This document shows positions 34,013-43,265 of a stretch of DNA of 64,000 nt, piece after piece. The position numbers were made by a program, and so were the translations under genes. Below the pieces are notes generated by a model that was given only the letters and a program-made list of their open reading frames with translations, had not been told where the DNA came from and did no database searches. Source of the stretch: an uncultured Cyclobacteriaceae bacterium (GTDB lineage: Bacteria; Bacteroidota; Bacteroidia; Cytophagales; Cyclobacteriaceae); assembly GCA_947492745.1 (NCBI GenBank), contig CANLOE010000015.1, positions 1-64,000 on the forward strand, read 5' to 3'. Each line of letters starts with the position of its first letter. Position 1 is the stretch's first letter.

Positions 34013-34918
34013 ATGAAAAGAATCATACTACTAAGGGGCTTGCCCGCTTCGGGAAAATCCACTTATGCCAAGCAGCTGGTCAAGGACAATCCCGGAGTAT
34101 ACAAGCGTATCAATCGCGATGACCTCAGGGAAATGATGGACGCCTATCATTTTACCAGATCCAATGAAAAATTCATTAAAAAGACCCGCGACTGGCTTAT
34201 CGTAGAAGCACTGAAAGAAGGCAGGCATGTTATCGTTGACGATACCAATCTGTCCCAGAAAAACATCAATAGGATATCACAACTAGCGGAGGATTATAAA
34301 AAGCAAACGGGAGAGCAGGTCACTGTGGAAGTCAAAGAATTCACGATAGCACTGGAAGAAGCCCTGAAAAGAGATGCAAACCGAAAAAAACCTGTGGGAA
34401 GCCGTCACATAAAAAGGATGCATCGTACTTTTTATGGAGATGGGAAATGGTCGGAAACAGATAATGCAGAACGGGGGCCGATATACAAAAAACAAGATGA
34501 GACGCTTACCAAAGCGATTATCTGCGATCTCGATGGGACGCTGGCCCTGCTCGATGGGCGTAATCCCTTCGACGCTTCGCGTTGTGAGGAGGATAAGCTC
34601 AATACGCCTATTTATAATATCCTTACTACCTATCATGGTCTAGGTATACACATTATCCTACTATCAGGGAGGATGGATACACACATAGAAGAAACAAAAC
34701 GCTGGCTGAAAAAACATGGAGTCCCTTATGAGCGCTTGATAATGAGACAGGCAAAGGACCAAAGAAAAGACGCCATTATCAAAAAAGAAATCTTTGACAG
34801 GGAGATTTTGGAGGAGTACTACATACAGTTTGTACTGGATGATAGGGACCAAGTGGTGAACATGTGGCGTCTGGAACTGGGCTTGCCCTGCTTACAGGTG
34901 AACTATGGGGATTTTTAA
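34013..34918 (+). CDS. T4 Pnkp-like polynucleotide 5'-kinase/3'-phosphatase
   Basis: 301 residues, the same length as phage T4 Pnkp as I recall it. The kinase domain has Walker A GLPASGKS (9-16), INRDD (33-37), VDDTN (75-79) and the basic RDANRKKPVGS segment (120-130). The phosphatase domain has the DxDGT motif DLDGT (172-176), LSGRMD and a C-terminal DDRDQVVNMWR. The protein ends NYGDF, like the T4 enzyme's GDF end. It removes 3' phosphates (including 2',3'-cyclic) and phosphorylates 5'-OH ends, preparing RNA for the upstream ligase. The match in length and domain order suggests a phage-type origin. Confidence 0.93.
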   Translation: MKRIILLRGLPASGKSTYAKQLVKDNPGVYKRINRDDLREMMDAYHFTRSNEKFIKKTRDWLIVEALKEGRHVIVDDTNLSQKNINRISQLAEDYKKQTGEQVTVEVKEFTIALEEALKRDANRKKPVGSRHIKRMHRTFYGDGKWSETDNAERGPIYKKQDETLTKAIICDLDGTLALLDGRNPFDASRCEEDKLNTPIYNILTTYHGLGIHIILLSGRMDTHIEETKRWLKKHGVPYERLIMRQAKDQRKDAIIKKEIFDREILEEYYIQFVLDDRDQVVNMWRLELGLPCLQVNYGDF

Positions 34919-34997
34919 ATTTTTCAATAAACTTTATTGTATTACCATAGTCAAGTCAGAATAGATTACGTTGTCATGAGAGTCAAAAACAAAAAAT

Positions 34998-35816
34998 ATG
35001 AAAAGAAAATCGCTTATTGATCTTCGTTTACAAGTAATGTTGATGGTAGTACCTCTTCTATTATCGTGGCAGGTTTATGCACAGCATGATGTGGAGAAAC
35101 CCAAAGGAATAAAACCAAAATGGAAACTCGCAAAGGTCGGCCTACGATTTTCCACGCTTCATCAGGATTTTTCGGGGATGGGCTATCAAGGGCTTCAGAG
35201 CATGCTCAAAGACCCTAGCGGTATCGATCTGAAAATGGAAGATTATCAAAAATCCAATCACTTCAATACGGTGATGTATGGAGAGAAATTGGGACTTTTT
35301 GTCAATTTCAACAAACCCATCACTCCTTCCGTATCCAGCAACTGGGAGTTGGGAGCAAATATATATACCTATGGTGAGGTAGTGCTGGATTATGAGCGAA
35401 AAGAACCTCTCACTACCTCTCCTTCAGGTGACTTTGAAAATTACCTGGGCTGGTGTCTAATGCAGAACAGATTGGATATCGAAGTAGCGCACCTGTTCGG
35501 TTATACTAAAAATAGGTTCGAAGCGTATGCCGGTCCGTCCATAAGCACAGCAGCTACTTTTAACGATGAACTGTTCATACTGAGATCTTCGGATACCTTC
35601 GATGCCGAACAGAGTGGAAAAACCCTCAGTTCCCGGTATGTTTTTGGTCATTTGAGAGCTGGACTTTACTATACCTTGTTCAAGCACGTCAATGTTTCCC
35701 TAGAAGGACGGTATGGCATGGGCAGGCAGTTTATCAGCAATGAAACCCATAATAACATCAGCCGATCTTCGGGCGTTTCCTTTGGACTGGCTTATCGTTT
35801 TCAGCACAATCCATGA
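34998..35816 (+). CDS. Outer-membrane beta-barrel-like protein
   Basis: 272 residues with a signal peptide (LMVVPLLLSWQVYAQ). The mature part has alternating strands with aromatic ends and finishes in SSGVSFGLAYRFQHNP, a typical barrel terminal strand. It starts 79 bp after the Pnkp-like gene, with no clear functional link. Function unknown. Confidence 0.75.
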   Translation: MKRKSLIDLRLQVMLMVVPLLLSWQVYAQHDVEKPKGIKPKWKLAKVGLRFSTLHQDFSGMGYQGLQSMLKDPSGIDLKMEDYQKSNHFNTVMYGEKLGLFVNFNKPITPSVSSNWELGANIYTYGEVVLDYERKEPLTTSPSGDFENYLGWCLMQNRLDIEVAHLFGYTKNRFEAYAGPSISTAATFNDELFILRSSDTFDAEQSGKTLSSRYVFGHLRAGLYYTLFKHVNVSLEGRYGMGRQFISNETHNNISRSSGVSFGLAYRFQHNP

Positions 35817-35868
35817 TGTTTACTTTGATCGGGGCACTGAAAATACGGATATCAGGTTTCGCCCCTCG

Positions 35869-36279
35869 TCAATTATAATACTTATTAAAAATCTCCATAA
35901 CGACCTTTGGTTTCAGCACAATGGGAGAATTGCTATCGCGTACCATTCGAATCAGCTCATCGATAGCTTGAGGGTGTAGTCCCATTTTTATACCCATTTC
36001 AAAACAAAAGCGCCTTTCTTCATCGCTCACCCTTTGGTCGATTCCCATCAACAGGAGTAAACGATGGAAAAGTGGAATGACCTCATACTCTGATTTTGGT
36101 ATCTTCTGTGTGATTTTATCCGGATCGAAGTCATTGAGGTCATCTATGTTCACGTCTATGGCCTGCGCTACTTTTTGTATGAACACCCATTCAATTTCGG
36201 AAGAAACACTTTCTATATTGGCAAGTTGTACCAACATATAAATGTGCTTCAGTTTATCATTGTAATTGCTCAGGGCCAT
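35869..36279 (-). CDS. TerB-like domain protein
   Basis: 136 residues, all helical. The segment LLLMGIDQRVSDEERRFCFEMGIKMGL fits the acidic metal-binding helix pair of TerB-type domains. It may sense metal or stress. No other ter gene is nearby. Convergent with the outer-membrane protein gene. Confidence 0.65.
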   Translation of the reverse strand: MALSNYNDKLKHIYMLVQLANIESVSSEIEWVFIQKVAQAIDVNIDDLNDFDPDKITQKIPKSEYEVIPLFHRLLLLMGIDQRVSDEERRFCFEMGIKMGLHPQAIDELIRMVRDSNSPIVLKPKVVMEIFNKYYN

Positions 36280-37460
36280 GTTTTAACTCTTTTTATCGAT
36301 TGTTCAAGCACGTCATGAAGACTTCTTTGTGATTGGAAATCTGTGATTTGTCATTTTCAGCAACATTTTCACTCCCAATTTGGGAATTGTTAAGATAGTA
36401 TATCCATAATATGGAGATTTTGATGGTCTTTTATCTACCTCTACTTATCAGTAAGATAGCGAAGGTATATATGAAATTCCGTAAGTATTTCTGTCATCCA
36501 TCAATTAGTATCATAGAGGCATAATGAGAGAAAGTTTTTAATGGTGTAAACCAAGGCTGAATATACCTTACATTTAAATATAAGTATTAATAGTAAATAT
36601 AAGGACTCTAGTAAAGACACGTTTCAAACTAAATGTAGATTTTCATATTCTGTGTCTATCTTCTTGTTCCGACTGCTTTATGATAAGAATGTTTTTTGAG
36701 GCGGTAGTTTTAGTAAAATACCGACAGGATGCCCTCGAACTGTTATGATTTTATCGGAGGTATTTTTTTGTCCAAGAATGTTGATTTAAGAAGGTTTTAC
36801 CCATTTTTCCGATGGAGAACGGTATTTGATGAGCATTCCGGAAAAAAAACAAAACAGCGAAAAGGAGGTAAGGCCTTCCTAAGGCCTGAACTGTCCACGA
36901 AGTGATATTTTCGGATGTCAGAAGATAAATCAGTAATGACGAACCTTGTTGAAAAGTACAGCGCAAGGCTCCTAATGGTACGCACGTTTTCAGGGTCCGA
37001 GTGACGTATATGGTCGGACGTATATTGCCGTCGTTAAAGACAAAATAGTGGTCTTGGGAGTATTGGATAGGCATGTACAATGCTTTGCTTACCTCATATC
37101 TTTGCAAAGCAAAAAACAGGACGCATATGAACTCGGATTCGATTTGGCGAATTCTGGTTTCTCATGACAAAGTAATGTTTTTGCTTTTTTTGGTCCGATA
37201 ATTGTTTTTGTGTAATCAATCAATAACACCCTCTTTCAAACCAAATACTTTTTTTTAAGAGGAAAAGGGGCCTAGCCTGAAACATTTTTTTGGAAACCTA
37301 CCGTAATCGAAACGGCTCATGGACCACCTTTAAAGTAAGATTTGTTGAATTTTCTACAGAAAGATTCATAGGGTTCTCAGTGGTCCATTGTCGTAAGCTC
37401 GGTTAGTAAGTATTGACGTTCAGTTCGTTTTTAAGTCGAGCATTTGGACTTTAATTTTTT
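36280..37460. other. Large gene-free stretch
   Basis: 1.2 kb without a credible gene. The longest frame (36751-37107, minus) lacks motifs and has an odd composition. I see no repeat family member or tRNA. It is AT-rich, with many short stops in all frames. It may contain decayed gene sequence. Confidence 0.4.
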
Positions 37461-37633
37461 TAAACCCAAAATGATCGATAGAAATCGTGATGAGCGTATA
37501 AATAGCAAAATACCGGCTATTTGGATTCGTTCGGCATAGCACCGCTATGGTGAATGAAGACCGGTGGGCAAAGCTTCGGATATGAAGCTATTTATGCGCG
37601 GAATAGGTTCTCTATTGATCATTTTGGGTTAAA
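37461..37633 (+). repeat. Family C-type element (variant with A-like centre)
   Basis: Ends are TAAACCCAAAATGATCGATAG and CTATTGATCATTTTGGGTTAAA, matching family C. The centre (CATAGCACCGCTATGGTGAA) is the family A hairpin, so this copy looks like a recombinant of the two families. It ends 24 bp before the ATG of the PhnD-like gene. Confidence 0.75.
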
Positions 37634-37656
37634 CTAGAAAATAAATTTTTTGGACT

Positions 37657-38586
37657 ATGGATAATTTTACAAAGCAAAAGTTTTTCCTTCGAAATACCCT
37701 TTCACTGATCATGATAGTGATATCACTGACCCGAGCAGTAGGACAGCAGAGCAAGGCAGTACTCACTGTAGGCATCAGTACCTTGGACGATTCGGAACGC
37801 AGGGTGACCATCATGAAGCCACTTCAGGATTACCTGACGGATAAACTGGGAAGAGAAGTAAAGGTGGTTGCCGAAGATAACTATCTTAAAATCGTGGAAA
37901 AACTGGAAAGTGGTGAATTTGACATGGCCTACCTTAATTCCTTCGGGTATATTCTGGCAAAACAGAATCTGGAACTACAACCCTTACTTGTCAAAGGCAA
38001 AGCAGATGGTCATACAGATTTTTACCGTAGTTGTTTGATTACCAATTATAAGGCTAAAATCAAGAATTTTCAAAAACTCAGACATGATGCAGCAGGTATG
38101 GTCATGTATTTTTCCAACCCCAGTTCGCCCTCAGGACACCTGCTCCCTAGGCTTTTTCTTCAAAATCAGGAGCTTGACCCCAATTCAAGTTTCAAACAAG
38201 TGATTTATCAGGGGAGTGATAGAAACGTGGTAGACGCTGTACAAAGAGGTACGGCTTCAGTAGGGGCATGTTCTTGTAACTATCTAGAGACCATAAAGGA
38301 TAGCGATACATACGATCAAAAGAAAATCGATATTATCTGGAAATCCGATTCGATTCCCTATGGCCCTTTTGTAGTCAGAAAAGACCTGTCCGATAATCTC
38401 AAAGAAAACTTTTCACGAGCTTTTATCGATATGCCCAAAGACCACGAGCTATGGTCCCACATGCAGGTATGGATGAGGAACAAATCACAGGTATACCTTA
38501 GCGGGCAGGATGTGTTTTATGAAAAATTGCTCCACACTACCGTTGGCGAAGAGAGGCTGAGCGCTCTTCTCGATTATTACAACTAG
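37657..38586 (+). CDS. PhnD-like phosphate/phosphonate-type substrate-binding protein
   Basis: 309 residues with a signal peptide ending near RAVGQ. It has the family layout: VLTVGISTLDD, PLQDYLTDKLGREVKVV, GEFDMAYLNSFGYI, FSNPSSPSGHLLPR and YQGSDRNVVDAVQRGTASVGAC. These periplasmic proteins bind phosphonate- or phosphite-like anions, or act as sensors. No ABC permease or ATPase gene is adjacent, so it may serve a sensor or a distant transporter. A strong hairpin terminator follows. Confidence 0.85.
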   Translation: MDNFTKQKFFLRNTLSLIMIVISLTRAVGQQSKAVLTVGISTLDDSERRVTIMKPLQDYLTDKLGREVKVVAEDNYLKIVEKLESGEFDMAYLNSFGYILAKQNLELQPLLVKGKADGHTDFYRSCLITNYKAKIKNFQKLRHDAAGMVMYFSNPSSPSGHLLPRLFLQNQELDPNSSFKQVIYQGSDRNVVDAVQRGTASVGACSCNYLETIKDSDTYDQKKIDIIWKSDSIPYGPFVVRKDLSDNLKENFSRAFIDMPKDHELWSHMQVWMRNKSQVYLSGQDVFYEKLLHTTVGEERLSALLDYYN

Positions 38587-38610
38587 TGATTATTGTTCAA
38601 GAGCCTACAT

Positions 38611-38640
38611 AAAAGAGACTGTTCGGTACAGTCTCTTGTT
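38611..38640 (+). terminator. Hairpin terminator after the PhnD-like gene
   Basis: AAGAGACTGT and ACAGTCTCTT form a 10-bp stem around TCGGT, followed by GTT. Confidence 0.75.
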
Positions 38641-38675
38641 GTAAATAACCGGTAGTATTGACAATGAGAATATTG

Positions 38676-38845
38676 AACCCGAATCATGCATTGGAAAATC
38701 TACTGCGGGTCTAAATAGCTGCAAACCGGTCGTTGCACTACGTTTTTTGGATTCACCATAGCGGTGCTATGCTAAATCCAATAAAACTCCCTGATGTATT
38801 GCTATTCAGACCCTCGTTACGAAGTTCCAACGCATGATCCAGGTT
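38676..38845 (-). repeat. Family A element (simple copy, inverted)
   Basis: About 170 bp, from AACCCGAATCATGCATTGG to CCAACGCATGATCCAGGTT. Its centre reads GGGTCTAAATAGCTGCAAACCGGTCG, another uninterrupted version of the site that carries family B in the composites. Confidence 0.85.
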
Positions 38846-39054
38846 GAAGTGATTTGTTTTTTTTGTTCGGCACCGAGAATTTTGGTTTTTGTGTGCTGAT
38901 GAAGGCTTTCTTCCGTTGCATAGCCAAAGTTACGAAACTTGGAAAAAGACAAAACAAGGGTGCTAAATGTAAAATTTGAAGGTAAAAGAAAAAGTCTACA
39001 TCACTTCATTAAGAAAACATGGGGTCGTTCAATCTTTAGCAGCGAAGTGATGGC

Positions 39055-39243
39055 TTATCTTGACAGTGTTCTGCTCGGTAGTAGGAGTATAGCCTTGAAT
39101 AGTGAGAAAACCCCATCTACTGCTACGCCCAATAAGCGGAAAGGTAATAATAATACCCATACGATAGGATAAAGAAAAAGAACGAAAAGTGCTATAGGCC
39201 AGCAGATGACCAGTAATATGCACCATAATAAAAATTTGACCAT
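39055..39243 (-). CDS. Small hydrophobic membrane protein
   Basis: Start at 39243 (MVKFLLWCILLVICW). About 62 residues with two hydrophobic helices (FLLWCILLVICWPIALFVLF and a second around VWVLLLPFRLLG) and a short charged end. A longer frame from 39324 exists but adds non-hydrophobic residues. No homologue recognised. The next ~500 bp upstream (39244-39768) hold nothing I can identify. Confidence 0.5.
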   Translation of the reverse strand: MVKFLLWCILLVICWPIALFVLFLYPIVWVLLLPFRLLGVAVDGVFSLFKAILLLPSRTLSR

Positions 39244-39768
39244 TTTGTTTGTTGTTATTCTGAGTTTGCTCCAATTCCCGATAAGGAAAGTAGAAATGAT
39301 ATTAATAGCTTTGGAAGATACCATTTTCTTAGGTTGTCAATGGACACTTACCAGCTTAAACCTTTAGTATACAATACGGTATAACCAAATTAAGGTTTTC
39401 ATAGAGAAAATGAACGGAGAATCCGGAATGAAGTATATCAGTCAGTGCTGTGCATCCGACAGGGCAGTAGGTTTGGCCCTGACCATATTTTAGCCCTATT
39501 ATCACAGCTTTGAAAGCTTCAGATCAGTGAAATGAGCCTATTTTTTCGAATTAACCATGACGGAAACCTATAATCGAAGTCGCACGCAAGAAAAAGAGAA
39601 TGGGGTCCGGTCCAAAGACATGGTCCTGAACTAATGCATTTTTTGGAGCAAAAGACTATAGAGATATGGTTTTCCTGAAAAGAACAACAACATATTTTAT
39701 TGTAGGCCTATTGGCTGGGGCCAGATAGGGTCTTTCAGCCCGAAAATCTCACAGGAGTTTGTTGTGAG

Positions 39769-39990
39769 TTAACGAATTTTCCCCTGTTTTAAGGGTTTCA
39801 GTAGGTATTCCAGTCCATTGAGCTTTATTTCATACATTGTTGCCAGCATCATGCCCAGTTTTCCTTGGGGAAATCCGTTTCTATGAAACCATACCAAATA
39901 GTGTTCCGGTAAATCGCATAAAAGCGTGCCTTTGTATTTGCCGAAAGGCATCGCCATGGTCACTAATTTCGTGAGTATTTCTGCATTCAT
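39769..39990 (-). CDS. DUF3820 family small protein
   Basis: 73 residues. The core MPFGKYKGTLLCDLPEHYLV followed by GFPQGKLGMML and YEIKLNGLEYLL is the family pattern. The function of the family is not established. It is often found alone, as here. The upstream region (39991-40150) is empty. Confidence 0.85.
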   Translation of the reverse strand: MNAEILTKLVTMAMPFGKYKGTLLCDLPEHYLVWFHRNGFPQGKLGMMLATMYEIKLNGLEYLLKPLKQGKIR

Positions 39991-40150
39991 TTTCTAAAAG
40001 TAGAAAATTACCGAAACAATGTTGAATAAAAAGATGAGAACTGTTTCCTTGACCTGTTTCCTTTCCATTACTTTTCCTAGAGTATAAAATAATAAGTAGG
40101 GCACTATTTTGATGATTCGGGATAGAGTAACTTTCACACGCTCTATCGAA

Positions 40151-40307
40151 TACAAATTTGGGTTTCAACTGTCGTATAAGATTCCGCGGGTCATTTTTTT
40201 TCAATCAAGGCGAGAACCGCAGGGATAGCAGCGCTATCCCGAGGATTGTCCACTCAGAGTGAGCAAAATGAACAGGAAGATAGGTGATTTTAAAAGTTAA
40301 GTTTGTA
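40151..40307 (+). repeat. Family B element, solo copy
   Basis: 157 bp from TACAAATTTGGGTTTC to GTTAAGTTTGTA with the internal hairpin GGATAGCAGCGCTATCC. The left flank is GAA and the right TAA, so a 3-bp duplication is only partly visible. From 40308 to 40719 I find no gene. Confidence 0.8.
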
Positions 40308-40719
40308 TAAGAAGCAAAAAAGCAAGAAATACAGTTCTAAGTTCAATTCTTACTCTTGAATTAGTCCATAAAATGTGTTAACTTAAGCAAACCATAAAAA
40401 GGGAAATTTGAAGGCGTTGATATACTGTATTGATTGTTATTGCTTCATTGTGTAAAAGGATGACCTTGCAAATTTTATACAAATGATAAAAAGTTAACTA
40501 TCGTTTTCATATCAACGGTATTGAAGTAATCTAAAACTTTCCGCCCTATTGAAGCTTCTTTTGAGTGACATCATTATTGTTACTGTAAGAGTTGGGATTT
40601 CGGGTACGATAAATTGCATTTGCAACAAAGGAAAAGTGGAACGACTTCATATAGGCGCAATGTACCATTAGCTAGTTCCAGCTGATATTTTTTAATCGTT
40701 CACAAAAAAATAGTACAAG

Positions 40720-41004
40720 ATGATTTTATTGAATCTAGGAAAAGAAGCGCTGAACCTACAGTTTAGAGAGCTGAGTGTCGAAGAGAAAAAGCAATTAGGA
40801 CATCGGGACGGCATCAAGTATGTCGGCCCATCTACGTTTGGAGAGTCCCATACCAACATCGGCAAGGATTTTATCATAACCAAAGTCAATAGCAGATGTG
40901 TCAAAAATATGGACCAGTTCTTTGAGGCAGTGAAAAACAAGAAAAGCCTAATGCTAGGAGGGACGTATCCTGACGGTACGCATGCCCATTATTATATTGA
41001 TTAG
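40720..41004 (+). CDS. Stand-alone PDZ domain, like the C-terminus of a Deg/HtrA protease
   Basis: 94 residues reading LNLQFRELSVEEKKQLGHRD, then IGKDFIITKVNSRCVKNMDQFF and LMLGGTYPDG. This is the second PDZ domain of a Bacteroidota Do-like protease. There is no protease or first PDZ domain upstream and no signal peptide. It has its own ATG after a weak purine run. It is either a gene fragment or a small cytoplasmic PDZ protein. Confidence 0.65.
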   Translation: MILLNLGKEALNLQFRELSVEEKKQLGHRDGIKYVGPSTFGESHTNIGKDFIITKVNSRCVKNMDQFFEAVKNKKSLMLGGTYPDGTHAHYYID

Positions 41005-41120
41005 TAGACGAAATCAATAGGATGACCGCTGGATACTTAATTGTTTGTTTTGCTAGCTCTTAAAGAATGGTAACATCCTGCTATAAGCAAGGAAATGGCA
41101 GGTTTATTTCCTTCTACCGA

Positions 41121-41738
41121 TTATTTATTGTTTACTTCCGAAAAAGCGTAGAACAGTTCCGTAGCGATTTGTTTACTTCTCTCATCATACTTCATCTCTT
41201 CTTCAGTGGTATCATCGAATGCCTTGGGATCTTCATAGCGTAATGGTATCCTTTGTTCTGTTCCCGGTATGAAAGGGCAGTTTTCATCAGCATGGGCACA
41301 AGTCATCACGGCGGCAAAATGTTCTACTTTGTTTATAGGGTCGTCAAATAGTTTTGAAAAGGTACTGATACTGCCCGTTTCAGAAAAACTTACTTGGTAT
41401 TTCGGATTTTCGGTTCCCTCGGCACTAAGTTGGAAGCCGGTCCTTTTTATAGAGGCTACCGCTCTTTCGTTAAAAGCAGTAACCTCAACACCACCCGAAA
41501 AACATTGAACATTCAACCCGTAAAAATAAGCTGCGGTCTGTCCCCAGATTTGAGAAAACTGACTTCTGCGTGAGTTGTGTGTACAGATAAAATTCAAGTA
41601 TGCTTCATCACTCTCACCTAATTTTTCTTTCAGATAGGCTGTCAGGGATAAGAGCAGTGTTTTTCTTTCAACAGATATACTATCGAAATCCAATCGGGAC
41701 CGGAAGGATTCCAAGGCAGGCAATAAGGGATAGGTCAT
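41121..41738 (-). CDS. Arsenate reductase-like low-molecular-weight phosphatase
   Basis: 205 residues. The catalytic loop is FICTHNSRRSQFSQIWG (the C-x5-R loop of LMW phosphatases and thioredoxin-type ArsC). Further cysteines (QCFSGG, TCAHADENCPFIPG) can serve the redox relay; DPKAFDDTTEEE supplies the acid loop. It reduces arsenate to arsenite in related systems. Its ATG follows the upstream gene by 3 bp. Confidence 0.85.
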   Translation of the reverse strand: MTYPLLPALESFRSRLDFDSISVERKTLLLSLTAYLKEKLGESDEAYLNFICTHNSRRSQFSQIWGQTAAYFYGLNVQCFSGGVEVTAFNERAVASIKRTGFQLSAEGTENPKYQVSFSETGSISTFSKLFDDPINKVEHFAAVMTCAHADENCPFIPGTEQRIPLRYEDPKAFDDTTEEEMKYDERSKQIATELFYAFSEVNNK

Positions 41739-41741
41739 AGG

Positions 41742-42293
41742 CTAACAGCAACCCGACTGAGGGTCGCATACATTTTTGATTTCTGATATAGTTACTTTTA
41801 TCTTGTCATTTTTAGGAACCTCCACTTTTTCGCTTACCGCACCTTCTGTAGAAGGCAAACAACAAGCAGAACTACCCTCTTCGGCATAGTGGGGATCGTT
41901 GAACTCCGCATCTTCGTGAAAATAGTAAATTTCCCACTGGATACCATCCGGGTCTTCCGCCCAGAACTTATCCTGTAGGGCATAGCAACAGGCCGTACCT
42001 ATTTCCTCTTTGCTGACCAATCCTTTTTCCCTAGCTACGGAAAGGTAACGATCCATGATAGCCCTAGTCTCCACCTGAATACCCAGATGACCAAAATTAG
42101 CAGATACACGCTCTGGGTTTTCCAAGAAGGAAATAATCAAAGAAGGAGTATCCAATAGGTATTTGGCGTAGCCCTTTCTGATTTTATCCGCAGGTTTTCC
42201 AAAAAAAGCGGTGTAAAAATTAATTGTGGATGCTAAGTCGGAAACGTATAACGAAACATGCATCCTAGGGAAATTTTGCTTTGATGTGACCAT
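41742..42293 (-). CDS. ArsI/CadI-like glyoxalase-fold (VOC) protein
   Basis: 183 residues. The VOC start is MHVSLYVSDLASTINFYTAFFGK (split here as MHVSLYVSDL and INFYTAFFGK). The region YALQDKFWAEDPDGIQWEIYY has the usual metal-binding Glu. Cysteines at GTACCYALQ and a C-terminal C-x6-CC tail (NVCDPQSGCC), plus SACCLP, resemble ArsI C-As lyases and the cadmium-induced CadI. It is translationally close to the arsenate-reductase-like gene. No ArsR or arsenite pump is seen. Confidence 0.8.
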   Translation of the reverse strand: MVTSKQNFPRMHVSLYVSDLASTINFYTAFFGKPADKIRKGYAKYLLDTPSLIISFLENPERVSANFGHLGIQVETRAIMDRYLSVAREKGLVSKEEIGTACCYALQDKFWAEDPDGIQWEIYYFHEDAEFNDPHYAEEGSSACCLPSTEGAVSEKVEVPKNDKIKVTISEIKNVCDPQSGCC

Positions 42294-42416
42294 AGCTGTT
42301 ATGTTTAATCGTTATTTTACGATAAATATAATTCATACTGACCTTCTTTGCAAGACCGGCTGACATAAAACTATTTATAGGTAGAACACGATTGAGGGCG
42401 ATGGTGTAGTCATGTT

Positions 42417-43169
42417 TCAGAGCTTAATGGCTTTATGGATATTTTTGGCGGTTTTTTTAAGGCATTCGATGAAAAACTCCCCCGTCTCGTTTTTACGGTT
42501 GATAGAAGTCAGGCTGGATATGGCCAGCACGCTGAATATGCCTGACTCAGCATAGCCTATGGGTACCGCTATATCCGTGACGCCGATGGTGATTTCGCTT
42601 TTCTCCAGTTCATAACCGTTACGCCGAATAGCCTCTAATTGAACGGAGAACACACGCTGTTCTTCCTCTGGTAGGTGAATGAAGTCATGGTTTTCGCTAA
42701 GTATCCTTGTACTTTCTTTTTCTTCCATAAAAGCTAAAAGGACACGCCCTGAGGTCGTTTTGATCAAGGGGAACAGGCTGCCTTCTTCGATGGATAGGGA
42801 TACCGGTTCTGGACTGGGGGTTTGGGAGACCACCATCAATTGTCCGTTGTACAATACACCCATATGACAGGACTGCTTTGTGGTGTTGGCCAGCTCTTCC
42901 ATCATAGGTTTTGCCGCTTTCAATAATTCATCGATAGGGCTATGACGGTGGGATAGGTTGTAAAGCTTAAGTGATATAGCGTATTTTCCCGAGCTGGATT
43001 TGTTGATATACCCTCGGTACTCCAGACAATAAAGCATGCGGTATATTTCGTTGGCCGATCGGTTCAGGCCATGGGCGATTTCGGATTGGGACTTGGGTAT
43101 ACCCTTATCGGATAAGTATTCCAATATGTCCAAACCTTTTTCCAATGCCGGAGCTGGATATTTATTCAT
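42417..43169 (-). CDS. IclR-family transcriptional regulator
   Basis: 250 residues. The N-terminal winged HTH reads ALEKGLDILEYLSDKGIPKS and EIAHGLNRSANEIYRMLYCL. The effector domain has SCHMGVLYNGQLMVV, FPLIKTTSGRVLLAF and GVTDIAVPIG. IclR proteins usually control the adjacent catabolic operon and respond to a small acid. It is divergent from the GH2 gene, sharing a 96-bp intergenic region with a 31-bp palindrome. Confidence 0.93.
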   Translation of the reverse strand: MNKYPAPALEKGLDILEYLSDKGIPKSQSEIAHGLNRSANEIYRMLYCLEYRGYINKSSSGKYAISLKLYNLSHRHSPIDELLKAAKPMMEELANTTKQSCHMGVLYNGQLMVVSQTPSPEPVSLSIEEGSLFPLIKTTSGRVLLAFMEEKESTRILSENHDFIHLPEEEQRVFSVQLEAIRRNGYELEKSEITIGVTDIAVPIGYAESGIFSVLAISSLTSINRKNETGEFFIECLKKTAKNIHKAIKL

Positions 43170-43189
43170 GGTTATCTTATATCAATGAC

Positions 43190-43220
43190 TTCAAATATAA
43201 AAAAAATTTTTATATTTGAA
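43190..43220. promoter_or_regulatory. 31-bp palindromic operator with divergent promoter elements
   Basis: Two 14-bp perfect arms, TTCAAATATAAAAA and TTTTTATATTTGAA, are separated by AAA. Each arm contains TATATTTG, a match to the Bacteroidota -7 element TAnnTTTG, one per strand. The site lies 45 bp before the GH2 start and 20 bp before the IclR start. This suggests IclR binding that controls both directions; that is inference. Confidence 0.75.
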
Positions 43221-43265
43221 ATATTCGCATATAAATGAGGAATTTTGGATATAAAATTAATATAA

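Noticed and set aside
36751-37107. 118-codon minus-strand ORF
   Set aside because: No motif, no ribosome binding site and an unusual composition in an otherwise decayed stretch.
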